Below are positions 35,883-43,183 of a DNA stretch of 64,000 nucleotides, one piece after another. The notes below the pieces were generated by a model, which saw nothing but the letters and a program-made list of their open reading frames with translations, did no database searches and had not been told where the DNA came from. The DNA comes from Clostridia bacterium (GTDB lineage Bacteria > Bacillota > Clostridia > Christensenellales > Borkfalkiaceae). Both the position numbers and the translations under genes were made by a program. Within the stretch, counting starts at the first letter, position 1. Every line of letters starts with the position of its first letter. The DNA is taken from NCBI GenBank assembly GCA_017463105.1, contig JAFTPU010000002.1, positions 117,740 to 181,739 of the forward strand, given 5' to 3'.

Positions 35883-36145
35883 AAGGGTGGCGACGGCTAC
35901 CGCCTTTCTTGCGCCACCCTTATTTTATTGCTTTTGTTTATACCCCTTTACATATCCCCTTTAAATCGTCAAGCACCTAAAAAACTTATTCCTTAATGCA
36001 GTGGCTTACCATAAGTTTTTTTGCCTTTTACAATTTCTGCAAAAGGCACCGTCGAGTAAAAACGGTAACCGTTTTTATGCTTGACAATTTAAATTGGATA
36101 TATGCTCCGCCTGTTAAGAGGTTGCACGCGACGAGTGCAACCTCT
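35883..36145. promoter_or_regulatory. Cluster of palindromes in the 387-base gap upstream of the transposase
   Basis: No gene is visible. Inverted repeats: AAGGGTGGCG/CGCCACCCTT (35883-35892 with 35912-35921, 19-base loop); GCCTTTT/AAAAGGC near 36023-36047; a near-perfect palindrome TAAAAACGGT-A-ACCGTTTTTA (36057-36077) directly before a TTGACA (36081-36086) with no good -10 box; and AGAGGTTGCAC/GTGCAACCTCT (36117-36127 with 36135-36145). Possible roles are operator, single-strand origin, or the packaging hairpin that filamentous phages need. Confidence 0.6.
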
Positions 36146-36232
36146 ATCTATTATTTGGGGTAAAGGTTTGCCGTTCGTGGGGGTGGTAGTCGATGCACCC
36201 GGTAGACAATAATAAAGGCAGGTAAAGGAAGT

Positions 36233-36352
36233 ATGGAAAAGGAAATGCCAATGCTCAACGATAAGCATACGCAACGCATAATCGAATATTTGCGTACGCT
36301 TGGTTGGAAAGAAGAAAAAATCCTTGCTTTTATCGAATACATAACACGATAA
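36233..36352 (+). CDS. Small protein, 39 residues, unknown
   Basis: Reads MEKEMPMLNDKHTQRIIEYL and then RTLGWKEEKILAFIEYITR. Two short helices are likely. A good ribosome binding site (TAAAGGAAG) precedes the ATG at 36233; in-frame ATGs at codons 5 and 7 are alternatives. It begins the plus-strand gene group of the element. No family recognised. Confidence 0.6.
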   Translation: MEKEMPMLNDKHTQRIIEYLRTLGWKEEKILAFIEYITR

Positions 36353-36538
36353 AAACAAGGACTGTAAACTCGTAACCGAGCTAACAAGGGAAAGTTTACC
36401 AGACACACCTTGATAGCTCAATCGGTGGGGTAGGTAAACTTGCCTGCCTACCCTTACCTAACTTTTCTTTATTATACCATAAAAAAAGGAACAAAGGCAA
36501 GCAAAAAATACACATTTTATAAAAAAGGAGCAAAACTT
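36353..36538 (+). other. Non-coding spacer with hairpin in the element
   Basis: Contains GGGTAGG/CCTACCC (36428-36434 with 36447-36453, 12-base loop) and T-rich sequence after it. The piece TTGATAGCTCAATCGGTGGGG looks like a tRNA D-arm but no anticodon or T-arm follows. No gene supported. Confidence 0.4.
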
Positions 36539-36775
36539 ATGTTTAATCAAAAAATTTACAAAAAAACAAAAGAAGACGTTAAAGCAATTTTACACGCATT
36601 AAACGAATCGGACGATGAGGCTATCATTTGGGTAGCCGACCTTCCTTCCGATAAATTTATTGATTCGAAAGGCGAAGTCCAAGCATTATTTCTTATGTCC
36701 GTAGGGGATGAAGAATTTAAAATTTCACGTAGACTAAAAGAATACCTTATCGAAAAAGAAGTGCTTATTCCATAA
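36539..36775 (+). CDS. Small acidic protein, 78 residues, unknown
   Basis: Starts at ATG 36539 behind AAAAAAGGAG (MFNQKIYKKTKEDVKAILHAL). Mixed helix/strand and acidic, with no membrane segment and no motif I recognise. An upstream in-frame extension exists but lacks a binding site. Lies between the 39-residue gene and the nuclease-like gene, all on the plus strand, so they are likely co-transcribed cargo or control genes. Confidence 0.6.
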   Translation: MFNQKIYKKTKEDVKAILHALNESDDEAIIWVADLPSDKFIDSKGEVQALFLMSVGDEEFKISRRLKEYLIEKEVLIP

Positions 36776-36863
36776 CAACACAAAAAAGGACGGTGTGCCG
36801 TCCTTTTTTATTTGACATTAGAAAAGAAATTTACTATAATATTCCAAAAAGGAGCGCAAAAAT

Positions 36864-37628
36864 ATGAAGAAAGATATATGCCCGATTTGCGGAAAAGCTA
36901 CTTATTTGGTTTATGGAAAACACCCAAGAAAAGACGGATTATGTAAAGAACACGCCGAACAGCTTTTCAATAAAGAAATTGAACAATGCCCGGATTGCGG
37001 AAAATGGAAAAAAGTAAAAGACGTTTGTGATTGTAAAAAACCTAAAAATGAAATTGCTGAAACCAAAAAACAACCAACACAAAACATTATCATTGACAAA
37101 GTTATTCGGTGTATAACTTGTGGATATGAAACGGACGGGAAACTTTTTTGCAAGAAATGCTATTCAAAATATTGCGAAAAAGAAATCTTAATTAAAATTA
37201 AAAACTGCAAAGAAATAGTCCCCCTTGATGATTTTTACGAGGGATATTTCGAGTGTGATGATGGACACGTAGTAAAAAGTATGGCTGAAAGAGAAATTGA
37301 CAACCATTTATTTGCAAACAACATTAAACACGGATATGAAATACCATTACCGTTATCGGATGAAAAAGGGAATAGAGTAACTTTACATCCCGACTTTTGT
37401 GTATTTGACGAAGGCGGAAAGCCTTTATATTACATAGAATATTGGGGCTATGATGATAGCAATAGAGATTACACAAAAACAAAAAAATTTAAATTACCTT
37501 TGTACGAAAAAGCAAAAATCACGCTTATAAATGTAAATGCTAAAAACGATTTACGTAATTTAAAAACTAATTTACAATACAAAATCAATAACTACAAAGA
37601 AGGAAAAATAAACTTCTTAAATGATTAA
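36864..37628 (+). CDS. Zinc-ribbon protein with PD-(D/E)XK nuclease-like C-terminus
   Basis: A 254-residue protein. The N-terminal half has paired cysteines (CPICGK, CPDCGKWKKVKDVCDC, CITCGY, CKKCYSKYC), likely zinc sites. From residue 139, SMAEREIDNHLF, then HPDFCVF (Asp 177) and YYIEYWG (Glu 192) match the E...D...ExW pattern of PD-(D/E)XK nucleases such as those with an 'EYWG' core. It stands alone on the plus strand among minus-strand phage-like genes, which suggests cargo: a DNA-processing enzyme or a defence or superinfection factor. Substrate unknown. Confidence 0.6.
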   Translation: MKKDICPICGKATYLVYGKHPRKDGLCKEHAEQLFNKEIEQCPDCGKWKKVKDVCDCKKPKNEIAETKKQPTQNIIIDKVIRCITCGYETDGKLFCKKCYSKYCEKEILIKIKNCKEIVPLDDFYEGYFECDDGHVVKSMAEREIDNHLFANNIKHGYEIPLPLSDEKGNRVTLHPDFCVFDEGGKPLYYIEYWGYDDSNRDYTKTKKFKLPLYEKAKITLINVNAKNDLRNLKTNLQYKINNYKEGKINFLND

Positions 37629-37653
37629 AAAGCGGGGAAATTCCCCGCTTTTT
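37627..37653. terminator. Bidirectional terminator between nuclease-like gene and ATPase gene
   Basis: AAAAAGCGGGG (37627-37637) pairs perfectly with CCCCGCTTTTT (37643-37653), loop AAATT. It overlaps the stop codons of both converging genes. Confidence 0.9.
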
Positions 37654-39829
37654 AATTTTCACGTAACTTCTTATATTCTTCTTGCGTATGAGAACGTTGT
37701 TTATCTAGCTCTTTGGGTGTGGCGGTTAAGCCTTTGTACGTTTCGATATCCATTAAGCCTATTTCGTTTTCTTTCGCACGACCTTCAAATATCGAACTCA
37801 TACAATCGGTAGTATACCGTGCGCTATACGTCTTTTTATCCTGGATATAATACTTCTTTCGAAATCCCTCGCCTTCCATGCGCCCACGTTCCACCGTCAA
37901 TATCATCTCACGGTATCCGTAAAGATTGCACGTCCGTTTTTCATACTTATAGCAAAGCGAAACAAGGTTATGTAAGATATATCGGAACAACGTAGAATCG
38001 CCCCGGCTGTATTTATCCTGGATATAATTTCTTGTAAACTTGCCGAAGAAGAAATCGAAGAGCAAAGAGAAGAAATAATACGGTGCAAAAAAGGGCAATG
38101 TTAAACGTTGCGATTGCTTTTCATCAATATGTATTACTTCGCCAAGACCGCGAACGTCAATACCCAAACTTTCACAACGTTGCATTTCGCCGGTAAAAAC
38201 TACGAAATTAACGTTGCGTACGGTTGCAACGTGCCGAATCATCTTAATACACTCGTGCGTTAAATCGTTCTTTTGATTACACTCTTTATCCGTCGCCTTT
38301 ACTTCCTTTAACGTTTGCGTATTTTTCAATTCCTTATCCAGCTCGGTAACAACATAAATGCCATATCCGATAGCGTTTCTATTGGGGTTATCCTTCCACA
38401 TTTGTTTGCCAAGACGCAACAAATCGAAGTCTAATATATGGCAACGCTGCGAATACGTTTCCACAAGCATTTTATCGCGTTTGAAAAAATCGTAGTCCCA
38501 AAGGGGGAAATTACCTTCATCGCTTCGTATTCCGTCCGTCCGAATCGAATAATTCGCCAGAATAAGCGAACACTCAATGGTATATATCAAATACGCCTTT
38601 GCATAGTCCATCAATGCCTGCCAAAGGCTTTCTTCCTTTAAGTTATCATAAAACGAAGTTGGATGACGTTCGTAATCATAGTTCCAAAAGTTTTCCCGGC
38701 ATGGCTCGCTCTTAAATTTCTTATAGCGACGTTTGAGCCACCGTTCACAGGTTAAAAGCGTAAATATCTCGTGCGTTTCCATAGCCTTCTTTAAATCGTC
38801 CTCGTAATTTGACCAGGGAAAATTTGGATATAGCATATTAATTTCTAACAGGATCGTAAGCGCACGTTCTCTAAATTCCGCTTCCAGCGACAACGACATA
38901 TCCATATCCATTTGTGTTTTACCCGTACCCATTTCGCCGTCTATAATAAACGTTATTCCACGTTCGTCTAAAAAAGCACGGTTTTTCCTTTCATTATGGT
39001 ACAAACCGTCATAACCAACGTGGCGAACGATTAAGTGCAGGAAGAAGAAAAATATCGCCGTCCATATCACGCCCGGGAAGAAATCTATCACAACAGATAA
39101 GTCCATTAACAGTTTTAGCAACTGCGTATACAGGTCCGTCAACTGCAAACTTGCGATGAAATAGATATAGAACGCGATAAATTCGAGAACGATCGCGATG
39201 AAATTAAAGCTATACGCCCAAACAAACGCCCAAGTCTTCCACCAAAACGAATTATAAACGATAAACGATATAAAATTTTTTATCCAATCACGAACGGGAG
39301 CGCAAACTTTATCCTCAAAACGTTTCCAACGTTTCAAAGCTTTGCTTTCCACGTTCCGGGCATTATTCGTAACCGGCTTTTTTATCGCCTTGTATATTAG
39401 CCAAAAAACCAAAAACGGCATAGCAATTAAAAGGACCTTGGAAAGAATCTCTAAAAAATCGGCATACGACGTCATATACGTAAGTATATTATCGCCGGTA
39501 ATAAAAACTTTCCAATAGTTTCCCCAGGATACCTTAAATTCTTCCCACGTCATAGGCAAATCGAAAGGCATTTCAAACGGCATTTTCGTATAATCTAACA
39601 CGGTTATTTTGCCGTAAATTTGCAGGTTAAACAATTCCGCTACGTAGAATTTGCACGAGTTCCAAATATCCACGAAAGACTCGCCAAGACGGCCAAGCGC
39701 ATACGGAAAGCGAAAAATAGCAAGCAAAACACTTACGACCGTAAACCCAGCGCAAATATAATGCCGATAATCAAGCGTCTTCGCTCGAATAAAAATATTC
39801 TTCGCTCGTTTCAATATCTTCGTCCACAT
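37652..39829 (-). CDS. Membrane-bound Zot/pI-like P-loop ATPase
   Basis: A 725-residue protein proposed to drive filamentous virion assembly at the membrane. Residues about 24-45, 125-150, 200-230 and 248-270 are hydrophobic segments; a further one is near 578-598. The P-loop GEMGTGKT is at residues 298-305, a Walker-B-like IYVVTELDKE at 491-500, and a Zot-type late motif RHVATVRNVNFVVFTGEMQRCESLGIDVRGLGE at about 532-564. Usual inovirus pI proteins are near 400 residues with one C-terminal membrane segment, so the long membrane N-terminus is unusual. A conjugation-type pump ATPase is the alternative. It overlaps the 51-residue gene upstream and has AGAGG before its ATG. Confidence 0.7.
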   Translation of the reverse strand: MWTKILKRAKNIFIRAKTLDYRHYICAGFTVVSVLLAIFRFPYALGRLGESFVDIWNSCKFYVAELFNLQIYGKITVLDYTKMPFEMPFDLPMTWEEFKVSWGNYWKVFITGDNILTYMTSYADFLEILSKVLLIAMPFLVFWLIYKAIKKPVTNNARNVESKALKRWKRFEDKVCAPVRDWIKNFISFIVYNSFWWKTWAFVWAYSFNFIAIVLEFIAFYIYFIASLQLTDLYTQLLKLLMDLSVVIDFFPGVIWTAIFFFFLHLIVRHVGYDGLYHNERKNRAFLDERGITFIIDGEMGTGKTQMDMDMSLSLEAEFRERALTILLEINMLYPNFPWSNYEDDLKKAMETHEIFTLLTCERWLKRRYKKFKSEPCRENFWNYDYERHPTSFYDNLKEESLWQALMDYAKAYLIYTIECSLILANYSIRTDGIRSDEGNFPLWDYDFFKRDKMLVETYSQRCHILDFDLLRLGKQMWKDNPNRNAIGYGIYVVTELDKELKNTQTLKEVKATDKECNQKNDLTHECIKMIRHVATVRNVNFVVFTGEMQRCESLGIDVRGLGEVIHIDEKQSQRLTLPFFAPYYFFSLLFDFFFGKFTRNYIQDKYSRGDSTLFRYILHNLVSLCYKYEKRTCNLYGYREMILTVERGRMEGEGFRKKYYIQDKKTYSARYTTDCMSSIFEGRAKENEIGLMDIETYKGLTATPKELDKQRSHTQEEYKKLREN

Positions 39830-39926
39830 ACTTATCTACCTCTTTTGCCGTATGGATGAAATATCCAATCACAAACACCAAAAACAACGTTAATAAAACG
39901 TATAATAATGTCTTAAATCTGCTCAT
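39771..39926 (-). CDS. Small membrane protein, 51 residues
   Basis: MSRFKTLLYVLLTLFLVFVI then a short acidic, tyrosine-rich tail (DEDIETSEEYF). One membrane segment with a basic N-terminus. The minus-strand ATG at 39924-39926 follows AAGGTATGGTGT. Its end overlaps the ATPase gene by 59 bases in another frame, implying coupled translation. Candidate minor virion or assembly protein; no family recognised. Confidence 0.55.
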   Translation of the reverse strand: MSRFKTLLYVLLTLFLVFVIGYFIHTAKEVDKYVDEDIETSEEYFYSSEDA

Positions 39927-39942
39927 ACACCATACCTTTTTC

Positions 39943-39971
39943 TTGACTTTTACTTTCTTATTGTTTATAAT
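39943..39971 (+). promoter_or_regulatory. Promoter of the 69-residue membrane protein gene
   Basis: TTGACT (39943-39948), exact 17-base spacer, TATAAT (39966-39971), then AAAGGA and the ATG at 40005. Confidence 0.85.
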
Positions 39972-40004
39972 GAAACCACTACTTATCATTAAAGGAATTA
40001 TACT

Positions 40005-40214
40005 ATGTCTATTTTCAATTTGTTAATGCAATCAGGTGATGGTAAACCCGACAACTATTTTAAATATAAAATGGAAATTCCACCCATTATTTTCATTATT
40101 ATAATTTTAATGTTTGCACTCTTTATAATCTTAACAATCAAATTATACAAATGGGGAACAAGTGACCCCCATAAAAACAATAAGAAGAATAAAAATGATA
40201 AAGACGACGAATAA
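40005..40214 (+). CDS. Small membrane protein with GDGKPDNYF motif; coat-protein candidate
   Basis: A 69-residue protein: a short N-terminal part containing GDGKPDNYFKYK, one long hydrophobic segment (about residues 26-48) and a basic, hydrophilic tail (HKNNKKNKNDKDDE). The strong promoter, strong AAAGGA site and this acidic/hydrophobic/basic layout suit a major coat protein of a filamentous phage, but there is no signal peptide. The motif is shared with the C-terminal region of the 478-residue protein next door on the other strand. Convergent with that gene; they share a terminator. Confidence 0.55.
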   Translation: MSIFNLLMQSGDGKPDNYFKYKMEIPPIIFIIIILMFALFIILTIKLYKWGTSDPHKNNKKNKNDKDDE

Positions 40215-40230
40215 TCGTCTTTTATTTTTT
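40200..40230. terminator. Shared terminator
   Basis: AAAGACGA (40200-40207) pairs with TCGTCTTT (40215-40222), followed by TATTTTTT; overlaps the stops of the two converging genes. Confidence 0.75.
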
Positions 40231-41658
40231 ACCTCTAAATAGTCGTCCTAATATCCTAAACGGAAGCGTGATAACGTAGATCACTACTTTCAAGATAAAT
40301 TTTAACGCGCTAAATATAGGGGATAATATACCGCTACAAAAAATTAAAATAACAACAAGCAATACAATGCCTATTATCATTAAGATTTTTTGAAGAAGTT
40401 CTTCAAGTTTTTCCGCATTAAATTCAAAATTAAAATAATTATCCGGAATACCGTCCCCGGTTTGCTTATTATCAACAACGCCAAGATTATATATCACACC
40501 GTTTGTTTCAAATTTTAACCGAAGAATACTTACGTCTGAAACCCTACTTCGGGTATATTCATATTTATCCGTCGTAAGGACCGAGTCATACTCCGTTTCA
40601 ACAAAACGTAAAACCCATTTTTTTCCTTTTAATTCTTTAATGCTTTCATCCGTTAAACCAGACTCCACAAACCATGTTTTAAATTCTTCGGTTTCAATAA
40701 ACTTATCGACGGTACAAATCCTTTTCCAAGCATGCATTTCAGGGAAAAACACCCCAACGTCAACACTACCTTCATTGTTATCGCTATTTAAGTAAACGTA
40801 TTCTTTGGTTGATATTTCTTCATCTTTTAAAACAATCCCCATTACAGCACTATAATTATACGTTACCTTAGTGTACATTACGTCCGCTTCCATAAGCTTA
40901 TCGATTACCTTATCCGTATCGAAAGCAATATAATGACTATCTACTTGGTCATCTATACCAAACAAGGGAATACCCTGTTTGTATCGCAATAGTCCTATGT
41001 ATTTACTCGTTATATGGATAACTTCCGTATCCAACTCGTGATAAGTGGGCAAGCCATTAGAATCTTCTAATTCGCCTATACGTATCATTTTAGCAACCGG
41101 ATAAGAAACTTCACTAATAGTGTTTCCGTTTTCGCCTTCCTTATCACCCATAGTTGAATTCCACGCACGAAAAACCGACGATATTTCATACGTGCGCATA
41201 TCTATATCCTGTACCGTATACCCTTCTACTAAGTACTTAAAAAAAACACCACTGCTATTTAACAAAGACAATTTATAATTTTTAAATAAGGCATTTTCTA
41301 AATATTGTTCAACCTCCGAACTGCTTTCAGGGATATTATCACTTATACTAGCGGGACGTTCCCCATTAGACATATTAACCGAGGTGGCAACCATGTGTTT
41401 ATTGCCTGCGCTTGGCTGGTAGAGATATAAAAACAACTGTCCCGTCGTGCTTTCCATAATGGATAAAAAATTTAAACTATAATCGTTAATATCCGCAGGG
41501 TATTGATTGACGTCAAAATTTTCAATCCGAGATAAGTCATCTATAACGTAAGTATAATCAGCCGAAATTTGATTATCCGCCGATACCTTCACAACCGGAA
41601 AAAACACAGAAAAAAAACTTACTACACTCAACAACAACGTTAATAAAATTTTTTTCAT
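40222..41658 (-). CDS. Exported membrane-anchored protein, adsorption-protein candidate
   Basis: A 478-residue protein with a cleavable signal (MKKILLTLLLSVVSFFSVFF, cleavage near SADNQ), a large external region, then GDGIPDNYFNFEF followed by one or two hydrophobic segments (about residues 420-465) and a basic tail (RILGRLFRGKK). Signal at one end and membrane anchor at the other is the layout of filamentous-phage pIII-type proteins, which bind the host and cap the virion. The start at 41656-41658 is set by GAGGTGTGTT; an upstream in-frame ATG lacks both a binding site and a sensible signal peptide. The family seems widespread in gut bacteria but I know no tested function. Confidence 0.6.
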   Translation of the reverse strand: MKKILLTLLLSVVSFFSVFFPVVKVSADNQISADYTYVIDDLSRIENFDVNQYPADINDYSLNFLSIMESTTGQLFLYLYQPSAGNKHMVATSVNMSNGERPASISDNIPESSSEVEQYLENALFKNYKLSLLNSSGVFFKYLVEGYTVQDIDMRTYEISSVFRAWNSTMGDKEGENGNTISEVSYPVAKMIRIGELEDSNGLPTYHELDTEVIHITSKYIGLLRYKQGIPLFGIDDQVDSHYIAFDTDKVIDKLMEADVMYTKVTYNYSAVMGIVLKDEEISTKEYVYLNSDNNEGSVDVGVFFPEMHAWKRICTVDKFIETEEFKTWFVESGLTDESIKELKGKKWVLRFVETEYDSVLTTDKYEYTRSRVSDVSILRLKFETNGVIYNLGVVDNKQTGDGIPDNYFNFEFNAEKLEELLQKILMIIGIVLLVVILIFCSGILSPIFSALKFILKVVIYVITLPFRILGRLFRGKK

Positions 41659-41723
41659 AACACACCTCAAAACAATAGTGGACGGCTTATCCAACCGCCC
41701 ACCATTGTTTTTATTTAATCTTG

Positions 41724-42635
41724 TTATTCGATGACAATTAAATTTTGAACATTTTGCAAAACAGAGTCGGAAACTCTCATAAACTCGTTACTGGTAGTCC
41801 CCTCAACTCGAAGAGCGTAGTTGAAAAGTACGTATCTCGTAGCATCCTTTAATTCGGCAGAAGCATATTCTGCGCCATCGTCCCTAACTGCTTGCTGGCC
41901 TAAATAATTCATATTTTTATCAAACTCGAAAACTTCCAGCTGGCCGACGTTACCACCGTTTTCAGAAGCTTTATTTAATTTGATAGTTTTATTGGAAACT
42001 TTCAATAAATGAAACGTTGTACCACCCGAATCTTCAAAACTTGTTAACTGTACAACGCCGTCAAGAACTTTCCAAGAGCCTCTCACAAAACGCATATTCG
42101 AAACGTTATCAACCGTCATCACAGATTGACCGCTAAAAACATAACTCTTTTGTTTTTGTTCTTTCTTTACCTTGACTTCCATTTGCGCCGGATAGCTGAT
42201 TTTCTCTTTCCAATCAATTTTATCATCCTCATCGGCATTCGGCTTAATCACGATACGCGCATACGTTCCATATGCCACATCCGAATAACCCTCCGTCAAT
42301 AGATCAGTAGACTTTACAAAATTTCCAACGTCATCATAATAGAAAATTTGATAATCGATTTTGTTATCAAAATCAAGTTTGACTTGTAATCCATCACATT
42401 TGAACGATTCCTCCGTATAAAGCATTCCTTCATCTTCTACGTACTTACCATCAGTACCTAATGTACCAACCTCAAACGAAGGATGAATCGTCTTCAAATC
42501 GTCGTTGACGTGTTCCACCAATTTTGTAACACCGAAGACGGCGCCACCAATCGTCACCAAACCTAAAACCGTTGCAAGAATTCTCTTCCACAAAGGTCTT
42601 CTATTAAATCTCTTAATTGAACTTTTAATACTCAA
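41724..42635 (-). CDS. Membrane protein with large external domain, unknown
   Basis: A 303-residue protein with a basic N-terminus (KSSIKRFNRRPLWKRI), one membrane segment (about residues 18-38) and a beta-rich outer domain (QIFYYDDVGNFVKSTDLL, ARIVIKPNAD, GTTFHLLKV), similar in style to carbohydrate- or surface-binding phage proteins. The start is TTG (42633-42635) behind AGAGAGGT, a rare start codon. Type II topology. It lies between the 99-residue gene and the signal-peptide protein on one transcript. Candidate minor virion protein. Confidence 0.55.
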   Translation of the reverse strand: MSIKSSIKRFNRRPLWKRILATVLGLVTIGGAVFGVTKLVEHVNDDLKTIHPSFEVGTLGTDGKYVEDEGMLYTEESFKCDGLQVKLDFDNKIDYQIFYYDDVGNFVKSTDLLTEGYSDVAYGTYARIVIKPNADEDDKIDWKEKISYPAQMEVKVKKEQKQKSYVFSGQSVMTVDNVSNMRFVRGSWKVLDGVVQLTSFEDSGGTTFHLLKVSNKTIKLNKASENGGNVGQLEVFEFDKNMNYLGQQAVRDDGAEYASAELKDATRYVLFNYALRVEGTTSNEFMRVSDSVLQNVQNLIVIE

Positions 42636-42752
42636 TTTTTTTACCTCTCTTTTTTTTATTTTTTAATGATAAATTTTAATTGCAAATCAAAAAAACGATA
42701 AGCTATGGAAACGTATCTTTTTTCTTCATTTCACACCTCTAAAAATATCTTA

Positions 42753-43052
42753 CTATTTTTCTATTCCGAAATAAGCAACCGTTTTTCGAGTACGTTTGCC
42801 TTTATCGTCATAAAAATGTCCCACAATTTGTTTTTTCGCTGTTCTGTTTAAGTCATAAGTATTACCCTTGAACGTCGGTTTTTTCTTATCGCTTGCAGTA
42901 ACAACCATATTTGGCATAGACATCTGTATTTTACCCACAAACTTATATTTTGGGTTAAGTTTACGTTTACCATTTTTGCCTTGTACCCAAGCTTTATCGG
43001 CAGAAATTAATCTCACGCCCTTATGTTTTAAACTATAATTAACAGTTGACAT
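42753..43052 (-). CDS. Basic protein, 99 residues, unknown
   Basis: Lysine-rich and beta-strand-rich (KGVRLISADKAWVQGKNGKRKL, GKIQMSMPNMVVTAS, VGHFYDDKGKRTRKTVAYFGIEK), no membrane segment. Such small basic proteins in ssDNA phages are often DNA-binding, but nothing specific is visible. AAGGAAAAAG precedes the start. It follows Rep after a 130-base structured spacer. Confidence 0.5.
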   Translation of the reverse strand: MSTVNYSLKHKGVRLISADKAWVQGKNGKRKLNPKYKFVGKIQMSMPNMVVTASDKKKPTFKGNTYDLNRTAKKQIVGHFYDDKGKRTRKTVAYFGIEK

Positions 43053-43078
43053 TTCTTTTTCCTTATGTTATACTTATT

Positions 43079-43183
43079 AAGCCATCAGCCCCCAAAAGGG
43101 GAAGCAACGGGATTTCCGCGTTGACAGAGAAGAACATCTGGCTTTTAGTGTAGACTTCTCATTAACCGTCCGAAAGGGCGGTT
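43079..43183. other. Folded spacer between Rep and the 99-residue gene
   Basis: AAGCCA (43079-43084) pairs with TGGCTT (43139-43144), enclosing two hairpins: CCCC-AAAA-GGGG (about 43089-43101) and CAACG/CGTTG (about 43106-43122). A further hairpin AACCGTCC/GGGCGGTT (43164-43183) is followed by ATTTTTTATT on the plus strand and overlaps the Rep stop codon. Could be a control region, second-strand origin or packaging signal. Confidence 0.5.

Noticed and set aside
36081-36106. Full promoter after the palindrome at 36057
   Set aside because: TTGACA is present, but the only -10-like words (TATATG, TATGCT) lie 12-14 bases away, too close.
36401-36460. tRNA-like string (TTGATAGCTCAATCGGTGGGG) in the element
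   Set aside because: Only a D-arm-like piece; no acceptor stem, anticodon arm or T-loop follows.
37652-39829. Reading the ATPase as a T4SS coupling protein of a conjugative element
   Set aside because: No relaxase, no oriT-like site and no mating-pair genes; the late RH...FTGE...R motif and neighbours fit Zot/pI better. Kept as an alternative only.
42700-42735. Eight-codon frame (MKKKDTFP) on the minus strand with a GAGG site upstream
   Set aside because: Too short to support, no conservation evidence; may be noise in an A/T-rich spacer.
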